Source: Flavobacterium sp. CG_23.5 (GTDB lineage Bacteria > Bacteroidota > Bacteroidia > Flavobacteriales > Flavobacteriaceae). Taken from it: a stretch of DNA of 64,000 bases. The stretch is from assembly GCF_017875765.1 (NCBI RefSeq), contig NZ_JAGGNA010000001.1:3189001-3253000 (forward strand). The letters run 5' to 3'. Positions 20,305 to 30,209 of the stretch are shown piece by piece. Positions within the stretch are counted from its first letter, which is position 1. Every line of letters starts with the position of its first letter. The translations under genes were made by a program, and so were the position numbers. Below the pieces are notes generated by a model. It was not told the origin of the DNA. It searched no databases and saw only the letters and a list, made by a program, of their open reading frames with translations.

Positions 20305-22938
20305 ATGACAATTCCTGCACAATTTGACGCTAGAACTATTGAGAATAAGTGGTATGACTACTGGATGAAGAATAATTATTTTCACTCAGAGCCAGATCAT
20401 AGAACACCATATACCATTGTTATTCCTCCGCCTAACGTAACTGGAGTTTTGCACATGGGACACATGTTGAACAATACGATTCAGGATGTTTTGATAAGAA
20501 GAGCACGTTTGAAAGGTTTCAATGCATGTTGGGTTCCTGGAACTGATCACGCTTCCATTGCTACTGAAGCTAAGGTTGTTGCCAAATTAAAAGCGCAAGG
20601 AATCAATAAAAATGATTTGACACGCGAGGAGTTTCTTGCACATGCATGGGAATGGACTGATAAATATGGTGGCGTAATTTTGGACCAATTGAAAAAACTG
20701 GGTGCTTCTTGCGACTGGGAAAGAACAAAATTCACGATGGATCCAGATATGTCAGCTTCAGTAATTCGTTCTTTTGTAGATTTATATAACAAAGGATTGA
20801 TTTATAGAGGATACCGAATGGTAAATTGGGATCCCGAAGCAAAAACTACTTTGTCTGACGAAGAAGTAATTTATGAAGAACAAGAAGGGAAATTGTATTT
20901 TCTAAAATATAAAATCGAAGGAAGTGAAGATTTCCTAACTATTGCTACAACGCGTCCGGAAACTATTTTTGGAGATACTGCTATTTGTATTAATCCAAAT
21001 GACGAACGTTTTGCACATTTAAAAGGTAAAAAAGCAATTGTCCCAATATGCGGAAGAATTATTCCTATTATCGAAGATGAATATGTAGATATCGAATTTG
21101 GAACAGGTTGTCTAAAAGTGACTCCTGCTCATGATATGAATGACAAAGCGCTAGGAGAGAAGCATAATCTTGAAATTATTGATATTTTCAATGAAGATGC
21201 AACGTTGAATAGTTTTGGATTACAGTATCAAGGAAAAGATCGTTTTGTTGTTCGCGAAGAAATTTCTAAAGAATTAGAAACTATTGGTGCTTTAACAAAA
21301 ACAGAAATTCACCTGAATAAAGTGGGAACCTCGGAAAGAACCAAAGCGGTAATTGAGCCTCGTTTATCCGACCAATGGTTCCTAAAAATGGAAGATTTAG
21401 TTAAGCCAGCCATTAAATCGGTTTTAGTGGATGGCGAAATTAAATTGCATCCCGCTCGTTTTAATAATACGTACGCTCATTGGTTAAATAATATCCGTGA
21501 CTGGAATATTTCCCGTCAATTGTGGTGGGGACAACAAATTCCTGCTTATTTCTTCGGAGATGGTAAAGAAGATTTTGTGGTTGCTGAATCTATCGATGAA
21601 GCATTGAAATTAGCACAGGAAAAATCGGCAAATCCTAAATTGGAAACAAAAGATTTACGACAAGATGTTGATGCTCTTGACACGTGGTTTTCTTCTTGGC
21701 TTTGGCCAATGTCGGTTTTTGGCGGAATAATGGATCCTGATAATGAGGATTTTAAATACTATTACCCAACCAATGATTTAGTTACTGGTCCGGATATTTT
21801 GTTTTTCTGGGTAGCACGAATGATTATTGCAGGATATGAATATACTGGTAAAAAACCGTTTACAAATGTATATTTGACCGGTTTAGTTCGTGATAAACAA
21901 AGACGTAAAATGTCTAAATCATTAGGTAATTCTCCAGATCCGTTGGATTTGATTGAAAAATTTGGTGCTGATGGCGTTCGTGTAGGATTGCTTTTGAGCG
22001 CTTCCGCAGGAAACGATATTATGTTTGACGAAGAATTGTGTAACCAAGGAAAGGGATTTACAAATAAAATTTGGAATGCGTTCAAACTAATAAAAGGATG
22101 GGAAGTTTCAGATTCAATTCCGCAACCGGAATCTTCTAAAGTAGCGATTGAATGGTACGAAGCCAAGTTGCAACAAACCCTTTTGGAAATCGAAGACAAT
22201 TTTGAAAAATACAGAATCTCCGATGCGTTAATGGCAATTTACAAACTGGTTTGGGACGATTTCTGTTCTTGGTTCCTGGAAATGATAAAACCGGCATACC
22301 AACAACCAATTGACAACGTTACTTTTGCGAAAGCAATAGAAATGCTAGAAAATAACTTGAAATTATTGCATCCGTTTATGCCATTCTTGACAGAAGAAAT
22401 TTGGCAAATTCTTGCCGAAAGAACGACAGAGGAAGCTTTAATCGTTTCTACTTGGCCAGAAATGAAACCATTCAATGTAAGTTTAATTACTGATTTTGAT
22501 AATACGATTGATGTAATTTCAGCAATAAGAACGATTCGTAAAGACAAAAATATTCCGTTCAAAGATACGATTGAATTGAAAATCGTCAATAATGATAAAG
22601 CTTCAACTTATTTTGATTCGGTTGTAACCAAATTAGGAAACATCACTTCCTTAGAATATGTTTCTGAAAAAGTGGATGGCGCTTTATCATTTAGAGTAAA
22701 ATCAAACGAATATTTTATTCCGATTACTGGAAATATCAATGTGGAAGAGGAAATTGCAAAATTGAACGCCGAATTGGTTTATACCAAAGGTTTCTTGAAA
22801 TCAGTCCAGGCAAAATTGTCTAATGTGAAATTCGTAGCCGGAGCACCGGAGAAAGTTTTGGCAAACGAAAAACAGAAAGAAGCTGATGCTTTGGCAAAAA
22901 TTGAAACCATCGAGCATAGTTTGGCGGGACTGAAATAA
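20305..22938 (+). CDS. valS: Valyl-tRNA synthetase
   Basis: 877-residue class I synthetase that charges tRNA-Val and edits mischarged threonine. The HIGH motif appears in PPPNVTGVLHMGHMLN and KMSKS in RRKMSKSLGNSPDP. The CP1 editing domain (ATTRPETIFGDTAI and TPAHDMND) lies between them. A C-terminal coiled-coil arm (from about residue 810, EEEIAKLNAELVYTKGFL) is present. An in-frame TTG at 20296 adds three residues; the ATG at 20305 is preferred. It is monocistronic, with a terminator at 22962-22998. Confidence 0.97.
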   Translation: MTIPAQFDARTIENKWYDYWMKNNYFHSEPDHRTPYTIVIPPPNVTGVLHMGHMLNNTIQDVLIRRARLKGFNACWVPGTDHASIATEAKVVAKLKAQGINKNDLTREEFLAHAWEWTDKYGGVILDQLKKLGASCDWERTKFTMDPDMSASVIRSFVDLYNKGLIYRGYRMVNWDPEAKTTLSDEEVIYEEQEGKLYFLKYKIEGSEDFLTIATTRPETIFGDTAICINPNDERFAHLKGKKAIVPICGRIIPIIEDEYVDIEFGTGCLKVTPAHDMNDKALGEKHNLEIIDIFNEDATLNSFGLQYQGKDRFVVREEISKELETIGALTKTEIHLNKVGTSERTKAVIEPRLSDQWFLKMEDLVKPAIKSVLVDGEIKLHPARFNNTYAHWLNNIRDWNISRQLWWGQQIPAYFFGDGKEDFVVAESIDEALKLAQEKSANPKLETKDLRQDVDALDTWFSSWLWPMSVFGGIMDPDNEDFKYYYPTNDLVTGPDILFFWVARMIIAGYEYTGKKPFTNVYLTGLVRDKQRRKMSKSLGNSPDPLDLIEKFGADGVRVGLLLSASAGNDIMFDEELCNQGKGFTNKIWNAFKLIKGWEVSDSIPQPESSKVAIEWYEAKLQQTLLEIEDNFEKYRISDALMAIYKLVWDDFCSWFLEMIKPAYQQPIDNVTFAKAIEMLENNLKLLHPFMPFLTEEIWQILAERTTEEALIVSTWPEMKPFNVSLITDFDNTIDVISAIRTIRKDKNIPFKDTIELKIVNNDKASTYFDSVVTKLGNITSLEYVSEKVDGALSFRVKSNEYFIPITGNINVEEEIAKLNAELVYTKGFLKSVQAKLSNVKFVAGAPEKVLANEKQKEADALAKIETIEHSLAGLK

Positions 22939-22961
22939 GTTTAGATTCTTTTTAATTTAAC

Positions 22962-22998
22962 AAAATCCCAATGCTGAAATTTTCAGGATTGGGATTTT
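22962..22998. terminator. Terminator between valS and toxin gene
   Basis: An 11-bp stem (22962-22972 with 22988-22998) with a further internal CTGAAA/TTTCAG pairing. A runs on the left and T runs on the right allow use from both strands; the two genes converge here. Confidence 0.75.
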
Positions 22999-22999
22999 C

Positions 23000-23281
23000 T
23001 TATTTATCTAAGTAATGTCCCATTGCTGAAACTACAAAAATGGTAACAATATCTTCGTCAACTTTGTATACCAATCGGTCTTTTTGATTTATTCTTCTTG
23101 ACCAAAAACTGTTAAATTGATATTTTAGTTTTTCGGGTTTGCCAATTCCTTGGTAGGGTGTATTTTCAAGTTCAAGTAGTATTTTTTGAATAATACTAAT
23201 GTTTGATTTATTGCCTGATTTATAATGTTTAGCAAAATCCTTTTCAGCTTCATGGGTTATTTCAATCCTAAACTTCCCCAT
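23000..23281 (-). CDS. yoeB: YoeB/Txe-type toxin, mRNA endoribonuclease
   Basis: 93-residue RelE-superfamily toxin that cuts mRNA on the ribosome. It matches YoeB in FAKHYKSGN, the GIGKPEKLKY stretch (acidic catalytic Glu), FWSRRINQKDRLVYKV (catalytic Arg) and the C-terminal SAMGHYLDK (His-Tyr pair). Its start codon lies 25 bp inside the end of the upstream antitoxin gene, the coupling normal for toxin-antitoxin operons. All the expected active-site residues appear intact. Confidence 0.88.
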   Translation of the reverse strand: MGKFRIEITHEAEKDFAKHYKSGNKSNISIIQKILLELENTPYQGIGKPEKLKYQFNSFWSRRINQKDRLVYKVDEDIVTIFVVSAMGHYLDK

Positions 23282-23478
23282 ATATCATGTGGATCAATAG
23301 TTTTAGTCTTTCCCTCCTTTATATTTTTTTCTGCCTTTAGTATTTTTTCAACAAATTCAGGATTATATAGACTTTCCTCATTTATTTCTACCCCTTTATT
23401 GGTAAGCGATAATAACCTTGCCAATTCAAGCAATGTTTTACCTGCTTTGGTACGCTCATTTATGGTTATTGTTGTCAT
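23257..23478 (-). CDS. Antitoxin of the YoeB pair
   Basis: 73 residues located just upstream of and overlapping the toxin by 25 bp. The start MTTITINERTKAGKTLLELARLL is a ribbon-helix-like DNA-binding segment, and the C-terminal part (PEFVEKILKAEKNIKEGKTKTI) would wrap the toxin. It does not look like a classical YefM by sequence; the identification rests on position, size and the similarity to the short antitoxins paired with YoeB-like toxins in Bacteroidota. It probably autoregulates the operon. Confidence 0.78.
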   Translation of the reverse strand: MTTITINERTKAGKTLLELARLLSLTNKGVEINEESLYNPEFVEKILKAEKNIKEGKTKTIDPHDIWGSLGLK

Positions 23479-23499
23479 AATAATTAATTTTCAATAATA

Positions 23500-23507
23500 C
23501 AAATATA
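23500..23507 (-). promoter_or_regulatory. -7 box of toxin-antitoxin operon
   Basis: On the minus strand this reads TATATTTG, an exact TAnnTTTG match 22 nt before the antitoxin ATG. No clear TTG box is found upstream. Confidence 0.45.
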
Positions 23508-23564
23508 CAAAAAATCGGTCCATAAAATATAACGCTATTTTTTATATCTAGTCCTAAAAAAAAT

Positions 23565-23597
23565 AAACCCGGCAGATTTCAAAAGTCTGTCGGGTTT
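23565..23597 (-). terminator. Terminator of PepSY gene
   Basis: A 12-bp stem (23565-23576 with 23586-23597, one G-U pair) is followed on the minus strand by a T-rich run (the A-rich stretch 23556-23564 on plus). Confidence 0.75.
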
Positions 23598-23620
23598 GTA
23601 TGTTTTTAAATTTCAAAAGA

Positions 23621-24169
23621 TTATCCAAATAAAATCAAGAATAAAATTGGGAAAATAACTCCAGCTAAAGCCAGTTTCCAGCCACGTTGTTTGAAACTGA
23701 ATTTTCCTCCTTTTATCATTATTGTTCCGGTTAATGCTATTGTTATTAAACTCAAAGCAAAAATATCTGAATAATAGATCCAGAAATTGGACTCGTTTTT
23801 ATGTAATTTCATGGTTTGACTGATAATTGGGGTTTTCAGAAAAGAGACAATTTCTCCTTTTCCGGTTTTTACATCAATTTCTACATCATTGTTTTCAAAA
23901 GAAATCTTTAAATTTCCTTTTTTAACCGTTTGACGTCTCATTTTATCTTCGATGTCTAACTTTTTTCCTAAATCTTCAACAAATTTATCGTCTATTTTAC
24001 TTACGTCTGGAAGTTGTACTTGAATGACTTTAGTTTCAGTAGTATATTTTTCGGGATGCCATGAATCTCTGTGATTCATCATAAGTCCTGATAATGCAAA
24101 GGAAACGATTAATCCAATATAGAAATAGCCTAAGTCACGATGTAAATTTCTGAAGGTTTTCTTTTTCAT
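23621..24169 (-). CDS. PepSY-associated membrane protein, linked to iron uptake
   Basis: 182 residues with an N-terminal membrane helix (LGYFYIGLIVSFALSGLMMNH), a central extracytoplasmic PepSY-like part, and two C-terminal helices (IFALSLITIALTGTIMI and LALAGVIFPILFLILFG). Histidines at the membrane edges (LHRDLGYFY, MMNHRDSWHP, MKLHKNE) recall the haem- or metal-handling PepSY-TM proteins that reduce or process ferric siderophores. It follows the TonB receptor gene by 138 nt on the same strand, a common siderophore-uptake pair in Flavobacteria. Function is inferred from family and context. Confidence 0.82.
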   Translation of the reverse strand: MKKKTFRNLHRDLGYFYIGLIVSFALSGLMMNHRDSWHPEKYTTETKVIQVQLPDVSKIDDKFVEDLGKKLDIEDKMRRQTVKKGNLKISFENNDVEIDVKTGKGEIVSFLKTPIISQTMKLHKNESNFWIYYSDIFALSLITIALTGTIMIKGGKFSFKQRGWKLALAGVIFPILFLILFG

Positions 24170-24307
24170 TTTTTGAAAGCTGAATTTATTTTGGGTTTTT
24201 TGCCTTTAGGACTTATTTAAAAGTAAAAGGTTTAATTTTAAATGAGGTATATCAATTCGTTTACAATACTACTTGATTTTGTTGCCATTCCAAAATTTTA
24301 ATTTTTA

Positions 24308-26521
24308 TTAGAATTTGTATTTTAAACTCGTCATTACTTGGCGTGGCGCAATTGGATTCACACTATAATTTTCATGAACGGTATAATTCAATTCGTTAGT
24401 TATATTAGATAATTTACATAATATTGAAAATTGTTTCCAAGTATAACCTGCTGATAAATCTATTGTGGTGTATCCTTCCATTGGAATTTCTCTGTCATAA
24501 ATACCATTAGGTAACGATGCGTCAATTTGATTGTTCCATCCAGCCACTCTTTCTCCGATATAGTTTCCTATGGCTCCAAGGGAAACCCCTTTTAATGCGC
24601 CTGCCGGCAAGGTGTAGAAAAAGCTTAAATTAGCGGTGTTTGCAGGCGTTCTTGCTAGACGATCTCCTTCTATAAAGCTTCCTTTTAAACCAGAAGTTTT
24701 GGTAAAACGCATGTCATTATAACTATAACCAGCCATAATATTCAAACCTTCAACTGGTTTTGCAGTAATATCTATTTCTACTCCTTTACTTTTAGTTTCG
24801 CCGCTTAAAACTTTTACTGCTGCATCTGTATTGTTTGATCCATCGGCTTTAAATTCGGCTGTTTGTGCCAAATTACTATTGGTAATCTGATAAAGAGTTA
24901 CGTTTGTGCTTAAGAGTCCTTTCCAGAAATCTTTTTTAACACCCACTTCATATTGATCTATAACGGAAGGTTTAATTGCTTTTAAATCAACAGTTGTTCC
25001 TGAATTTGGAGTAAAAGAGTTTGCATAGCTTGCAAATAATGACATTTCTTTTGTCGGCTGAAACACAAGTCCTATTTTTGGTGAGAATGCTTGGTCTGCA
25101 CGTTTTGGAGCTTCTATGATTATAACAGGACTCTTAGTTAAATCATATGTGTTAACTTGCGCTTCTTGCCAAGACCAACGTATTCCAGCTAAAACCTTGA
25201 ATTTTTCGGTAACTGAGATTAGATCTTGGGCGTAAACTCCAAAACGGTTCGTGTCTGTTTTTACTATTTTAGTATTCTTACCATCTGGGATTGCTCCTCC
25301 TTGATTGAAATTATCAAAATCAAAAATATTACCACTACCATAAGTCGTAGGATTAAATATAAAGTTATAGGCTTGTAAAAATGAGTTTTCTAGATCCACA
25401 CCTGTGAATAATTGGTGTTTTACTTTCCCTGTTGTGAAATTTCCTTGCAAACTTATTTGTTCTCCAATAATTTGTTCCAAGTTATTGTTTTGTCCCAATG
25501 GTCGTTTCCAATCTCCATTAGCTGCAGGTTGAATACGTTCCGTTGCTTTAGAAGTTCTGTTGTAATCTTGGAAAGAAGAATTGAAATTTAATTCCCAGTT
25601 TTTATTGAAATCATGGCTTACCAATCCTGAAACACTAGCTTGTTTGGTTTGTCCGTTAGACCAAGTCGCTCCTAAATATAGATTGCGAGGAAGATTTGCA
25701 ATTTCTTTACCAATTAATCCTGTACCAAAATCGGGTGTCCAATTGTCTTTTAAATAATCTCCTTGTAACGTAATTTCTGTTTTATCACTCACTTTGAAAA
25801 GAAAAGAGGGGTTGATATAATAACGTTCTTTTTTTACTATATCTCTAAAGCTTTCTGAATTTTCATAAGAACCTGTAAAGCGGTAGGCGATAATTTTATT
25901 TAGAGGACCATAAATATCGATTGATGGTTTGTAAAAGGAATAGCTTCCCATTTGCATTCCTATTTCTCCGCCTTTCTTGAAGGAAGGTGATTTTGTTACC
26001 ATGTTTAAAATACCTCCTGGAGCGACATTTCCATATAATAAGGCTGCACTACCTTTTAGTATTTCTACTTTTTCTAAAGAAGAAACTTCTGGAACTGAGC
26101 CGCCATTTAAACGAAAGCCATTTTTAAACATATTGTTCGATGACATATCGTATCCTCTAGACCAAAATGTTTCTTGTGCTCCACCACGAGCGGAACCAAC
26201 GTAAACTCCATTTACATTTTTTATCACATCGCTCAATCGTATACTTTGTTGTTGCTCTATAATTTCAGCACCAATTATTTGTACACTTTGTGGGATCTCC
26301 ATTGGTTTTAAACCTGATCGCAAAGCAGAAACCGGTTTTTTTTGTTGATTTTGTGTTATAATAACTTCTTTGAGTATTCCTCCTTTTTTGTTTTTAACGG
26401 TATCAGAAACGGTATCAATATTTTCAATAATATTTGAGTTTTCAGAAGCGTTTGCTGTTTCTTGTGCTTGTGTAGAAAGGCAGAATAGTAAAGTTAATGT
26501 GGGGAATAAAATATATTTCAT
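24308..26521 (-). CDS. TonB-dependent siderophore receptor
   Basis: 737-residue outer-membrane receptor that imports ferric siderophores with TonB energy. A signal peptide (MKYILFPTLTLLFCLSTQAQ) is followed by the plug domain (EIPQSVQIIGAEII, LSDVIKNVNGVYVG, VEILKGSAALLYGNVAPGGILNMVTK) and a 22-stranded barrel ending in the aromatic LKYKF. The length and the SYSFYKPSIDIYGPLN and GSLFASYANSFTP-like barrel motifs fit the FhuA/ferrichrome-type group. The ligand cannot be predicted. The likely partner is the PepSY protein downstream. No Fur box could be identified confidently. Confidence 0.92.
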   Translation of the reverse strand: MKYILFPTLTLLFCLSTQAQETANASENSNIIENIDTVSDTVKNKKGGILKEVIITQNQQKKPVSALRSGLKPMEIPQSVQIIGAEIIEQQQSIRLSDVIKNVNGVYVGSARGGAQETFWSRGYDMSSNNMFKNGFRLNGGSVPEVSSLEKVEILKGSAALLYGNVAPGGILNMVTKSPSFKKGGEIGMQMGSYSFYKPSIDIYGPLNKIIAYRFTGSYENSESFRDIVKKERYYINPSFLFKVSDKTEITLQGDYLKDNWTPDFGTGLIGKEIANLPRNLYLGATWSNGQTKQASVSGLVSHDFNKNWELNFNSSFQDYNRTSKATERIQPAANGDWKRPLGQNNNLEQIIGEQISLQGNFTTGKVKHQLFTGVDLENSFLQAYNFIFNPTTYGSGNIFDFDNFNQGGAIPDGKNTKIVKTDTNRFGVYAQDLISVTEKFKVLAGIRWSWQEAQVNTYDLTKSPVIIIEAPKRADQAFSPKIGLVFQPTKEMSLFASYANSFTPNSGTTVDLKAIKPSVIDQYEVGVKKDFWKGLLSTNVTLYQITNSNLAQTAEFKADGSNNTDAAVKVLSGETKSKGVEIDITAKPVEGLNIMAGYSYNDMRFTKTSGLKGSFIEGDRLARTPANTANLSFFYTLPAGALKGVSLGAIGNYIGERVAGWNNQIDASLPNGIYDREIPMEGYTTIDLSAGYTWKQFSILCKLSNITNELNYTVHENYSVNPIAPRQVMTSLKYKF

Positions 26522-27142
26522 GTCGTTTATTTGGAATAATTAAAAATAACGGTGCAAATATAAAACCCACATTTGAATTAAAAAAACTTATTTAGATTAA
26601 ATATGAATAATAATTTAAACTAATTTTTATTGAATTGAAAATCAATTTTTTATGAATTGAAATTTTGATTTAATCCAAGTATATGACAATGATTTTGAAA
26701 CGCTTTTATAGTTTCCAATGTAGAAATGTTAAGTAAAACTTTCTTTTTTAATTCGATTTTAAAGAGGTGTCTTAATTTTTTTGAGCAAATTGTGTCGAAT
26801 TAGAAGCACTGTTAGACGATTCCAATTAAGACCAGTTTTTTGTAGCTTAGATGCTGAATGCTAAATATTTTTTGAATTCATAATATTTTTTTACCGCGTG
26901 AAATCATTATTTCTAAACGGAAAGATTAATCCAAAAAATATTGAAATAAGAGTTTTAAAAAGAAATGGTTTTTACCGATAAATATGGATTTTGTACAAAA
27001 TTAAATTTCTTTCTATTCTAAATACTTGAAGTGTATTTATGTGGTTTGAACTTTTAAAAATATTCTTCCATGCGTTTGCCACACATCTTTTTAGTCAAGC
27101 TTGAATTGTAGTTTGCAAATTCCAAAATAGCGATAAACTTAA
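26522..27142. other. Intergenic region without recognised gene
   Basis: 621 bp, very AT-rich, stops in all frames. Only a minus-strand TATATTTG-type -7 box (26555-26562, 34 nt before the TonB receptor ATG) was seen. No repeat shared with other parts of the window was noticed. Confidence 0.6.
26555..26562 (-). promoter_or_regulatory. -7 box of TonB receptor gene
   Basis: Minus-strand TATATTTG, exact consensus match, 34 nt before the ATG at 26521. The upstream TTG box is not evident. Confidence 0.45.
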
Positions 27143-29455
27143 TTAAACATGGTCGTTCAAAATTTTATAAACCAATTCCTTAGTGGGTTTTTGATCTTTT
27201 AATTTTTCTCTGACCACATCAAAAGTTACTTTAAAATCGCAGCCCGATTTATAATGGCTGCAACCATAAGCGGTTTTCCCTTTGATAACCGTTCCGTTTT
27301 GACATTTTGGACAAGGCAAAGCATCTGAAGGGGCTTTATTTTCTGTTGATGGAGTAGGAGGTGCTGTTTTCTTAGGTTCTAATTTGAGTTTGAAGTTTTC
27401 ATCAAAACGAAGTAGACCTTCCACAATGCCTCCATCGGTTTTAAAATCTTTTAAATTTACCGTAGACCCTTTTTGAAGTAATCGCAAGTATTGAATCTCT
27501 GATATTTTTTTTCCTGCAAATGTAAAGGGCAATACAAAATCGCAGCCTGCTTTATAATTTCCACATCCGTAGGCCGATTTCCCCTTTACAAGTGTCCCTT
27601 TTTTACATTTTGGACAAACTTCGGCCATAATTCCTGCTGCTTTCTTTTTCTCAACGGTTGCCTCTTGTTTTTGAATACTTCCTGCATGCGAAATATTGGC
27701 GCGCGTGGTTTCGCTTCGTACTTCATATACCAAAGCTTCGACCATGCGTTTCATATTGTTAATAAATCCAGCGGCGCTATACGTCCCTTTTTCAATATCT
27801 TTCAATTGCTTTTCCCAAGATCCCGTCAGTTCAGCTGATTTTACCAAATCATTTTGAATGGTATCAATAAGCCGAATTCCGGTTGGCGTTGGTAATACCT
27901 GTTTTTTATTTCTAACAATGTATTGGCGTTTGAAAAGTGTTTCAATGATATTAGCCCGTGTTGATGGACGCCCAATACCATTTTCTTTCATCAATTCGCG
28001 TAAATCTTCATCATCCACTTGTTTTCCTGCAGTTTCCATGGCACGTAATAAAGTCGCCTCCGTGAACTGATTGGGTGGTTTGGTTTCTTTTTCTAAAAAC
28101 GAGGGTTGGTGTGGTCCTTTTTCGCCTTCGACAAAACTCGGCAAAAGATCGGCTTCTTTTTCTTTGGCATTTGGGTCTTCAAAAACAACTCGCCATCCTT
28201 TTTTTAAGATTTCTTTTCCTGTGGTTTTGAAAACTACATCGGCTGCTTTTCCTATTACTGTAGTATTGGCTACCAAACAATCATCATAAAAAACGGCAAT
28301 AAATCGCTTGGTAATAATGTCATATACCAGTTGCTGATTGTATTGTAAATTAGTTTGAATCCCCGTTGGAATAATCGCATGGTGATCCGTTACTTTTTTA
28401 TCGTTGAAAACTTTAGTCGATTTTATAATTTTTTTCCCTAATAGCGGTTCCGTTAATGAGGAATAATTGGTTAGCTTTTGAAGAATACCGGCTACTTTTG
28501 GGTAAACATCGTTTGGTAAAAAAGTGGTGTCAACTCTAGGGTAGGTGACTACTTTTTGTTCGTACAAAGTTTGAGCAATTTTCAAAGTTTCATCTGCCGT
28601 AAACCCAAACTTCGTATTGCAATATACTTGTAAGCCGGTTAAATCAAACAGCTTTGGGGCAAACTCATTGCCTTTCTTTTTTTCGATAGAAACAATTTCA
28701 AAATCACTTTCCTTGACTTTATTGGCTAAAATTTCTCCGTCTTCTTTTTTCAAAAAACGTCCTTCTTCATAACTAAAAAGCGTCTCTCTATACAAAGTCT
28801 GCAGCTCCCAATATGGTTGCGGTTTAAAATTTTCAATTTCCTTAAAACGATCCACAACCATGGCTAATGTTGGGGTTTGTACCCTTCCAATAGATAATAC
28901 TTGTTTATAGCCGCCATGTTTTACGGTGTACAAGCGCGTAGCATTCATACCCAATAACCAGTCGCCAATGGCTCTGCAAAATCCCGCATAGTACAAATTA
29001 TCATAGTTGGATGATGGCTTTAAGTTTTCAAAACCCTCTTTGATGGCTTCGGTAGTTAAGGAAGAAATCCATAAGCGTTTCACTTCGCCCTTATAATTGG
29101 CTTCATTCATGACCCAGCGTTGTATCAATTCTCCTTCTTGACCAGCATCCCCGCAGTTGATGACCAAATCAGCTTTGTCAAATAAACTTTTTATAATTTT
29201 AAATTGCTTTTGAATACCGGAATTCTCTACCACTTTGGTTTCGAATTTTTCGGGAAGCATGGGTAGGTTGTTCAAATCCCAACTTTTCCAATGCGGTTTA
29301 TAATCATTAGGCTCTTTCAAGGTACATAAATGACCAAAGGTGTAGGTTACAATATAGCCATTGCCTTCGTAATAACCGTCATGTTTGGTATTAGCGCCCA
29401 AAACGGATGCGATTTCGCGTGCTACACTTGGTTTTTCTGCAATACAGACCTTCAT
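27143..29455 (-). CDS. topB: DNA topoisomerase III
   Basis: 770-residue type IA topoisomerase that relaxes and decatenates DNA. The TOPRIM domain begins MKVCIAEKPSVAREIA and has INCGDAGQEGELIQRW (acidic metal site). The active-site Tyr is in VVTYPRVDTTFLP. ATRLYTVKHGGYKQVLSIGRVQTPTL and GIGRPSTRANIIETL are conserved core motifs. At the C-terminus two Cys4-type Topo C-terminal units are seen (CPKCKKGTLVKGKSAYGCGNYKAGC, split in two here by description, and a second CPKCQNGTVIKGKTAYGC). Chromosomal topB of this form is common in Bacteroidota, also on integrative elements; here no mobility genes accompany it. Confidence 0.93.
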   Translation of the reverse strand: MKVCIAEKPSVAREIASVLGANTKHDGYYEGNGYIVTYTFGHLCTLKEPNDYKPHWKSWDLNNLPMLPEKFETKVVENSGIQKQFKIIKSLFDKADLVINCGDAGQEGELIQRWVMNEANYKGEVKRLWISSLTTEAIKEGFENLKPSSNYDNLYYAGFCRAIGDWLLGMNATRLYTVKHGGYKQVLSIGRVQTPTLAMVVDRFKEIENFKPQPYWELQTLYRETLFSYEEGRFLKKEDGEILANKVKESDFEIVSIEKKKGNEFAPKLFDLTGLQVYCNTKFGFTADETLKIAQTLYEQKVVTYPRVDTTFLPNDVYPKVAGILQKLTNYSSLTEPLLGKKIIKSTKVFNDKKVTDHHAIIPTGIQTNLQYNQQLVYDIITKRFIAVFYDDCLVANTTVIGKAADVVFKTTGKEILKKGWRVVFEDPNAKEKEADLLPSFVEGEKGPHQPSFLEKETKPPNQFTEATLLRAMETAGKQVDDEDLRELMKENGIGRPSTRANIIETLFKRQYIVRNKKQVLPTPTGIRLIDTIQNDLVKSAELTGSWEKQLKDIEKGTYSAAGFINNMKRMVEALVYEVRSETTRANISHAGSIQKQEATVEKKKAAGIMAEVCPKCKKGTLVKGKSAYGCGNYKAGCDFVLPFTFAGKKISEIQYLRLLQKGSTVNLKDFKTDGGIVEGLLRFDENFKLKLEPKKTAPPTPSTENKAPSDALPCPKCQNGTVIKGKTAYGCSHYKSGCDFKVTFDVVREKLKDQKPTKELVYKILNDHV

Positions 29456-29613
29456 TTTATCCTACTGATTTGAGACCGCAAATTAGGAATTTAGAAATTG
29501 GTAATAAAGAGAAATTTTATGGAGTTATGAACGAGCTCCAGATGGGAATAATAAAATCAGCTTTTTTGAGTAGCGTTTTTTACTTTTTTTGAATCATTAT
29601 TATTCCAAATACA

Positions 29614-29646
29614 AAACGACTTTGCTTTATTCAAGCAAGGTCGTTT
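29614..29646 (-). terminator. Hairpin after lipoprotein gene
   Basis: A 14-bp stem (29614-29627 with 29633-29646, one G-U pair) and 5-nt loop lie 26 nt past the stop of the minus-strand gene. The T-run after it is weak. Confidence 0.5.
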
Positions 29647-29671
29647 CTATGAAGTGTAGTAATTATTTTTT

Positions 29672-30151
29672 TTATTTAGTTCGTAGCATTATATATTTCT
29701 CTGTGCTTGGTTTTCCTTGTAGTATCCCAGAGATTTCGGTTACTAAACTGTCATCGGCGATTTGGGTGTAAATGATTTTTTTAGGGTAATCATGTTTTGG
29801 GTTCTCAAAAAATAATTGTTTTTCGGTTGAATTGGTGAGTTTGAAAGTAACCGGTTTGTTGTTATTTTGTCCTTTTACAGTTGCGTTGTAAGTTAATTGT
29901 TCTCCTTTTTGGTTCAGTAGTATGGATTCAAAATGAACGGTGTCTTTTCCTTTTATAAAATAAGAGTTTGCGTGGAAAGTACTGTCATTTACTTTTTTCC
30001 AATTTTCCGAGAGATTTCCATCTAGTGTTTTATTTTCCCAGTTTCCCAGAAGCCAACGGGATAATTTGATTTTATCTTTTTCATTGGAATCAGAATTTTT
30101 GCAAGCGAAAAAAGATAAAAATAATAAGATAACCGTGGCTTTATTTTTCAT
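29672..30151 (-). CDS. Putative lipoprotein, DUF6265-like
   Basis: 159 residues from the ATG at 30151. This start places a lipoprotein signal directly at the N-terminus (MKNKATVILLFLSFFACKN, lipobox Cys17); the upstream ATG at 30184 would add 11 residues. The mature part starts LSRWLLGNWENKT and contains FENPKHDYPKKIIYTQ and EISGILQGKPS, features resembling the small DUF6265 family of unknown function (lipocalin-like). It lies upstream of topB on the same strand and is divergent from prfA, with repeat copy B in the shared region. Confidence 0.75.
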   Translation of the reverse strand: MKNKATVILLFLSFFACKNSDSNEKDKIKLSRWLLGNWENKTLDGNLSENWKKVNDSTFHANSYFIKGKDTVHFESILLNQKGEQLTYNATVKGQNNNKPVTFKLTNSTEKQLFFENPKHDYPKKIIYTQIADDSLVTEISGILQGKPSTEKYIMLRTK

Positions 30152-30209
30152 GTGAATTGTAACTAAAGGGTTTATTGAAAACAATGCAAAATTATGAAAA
30201 AGACTGCAA

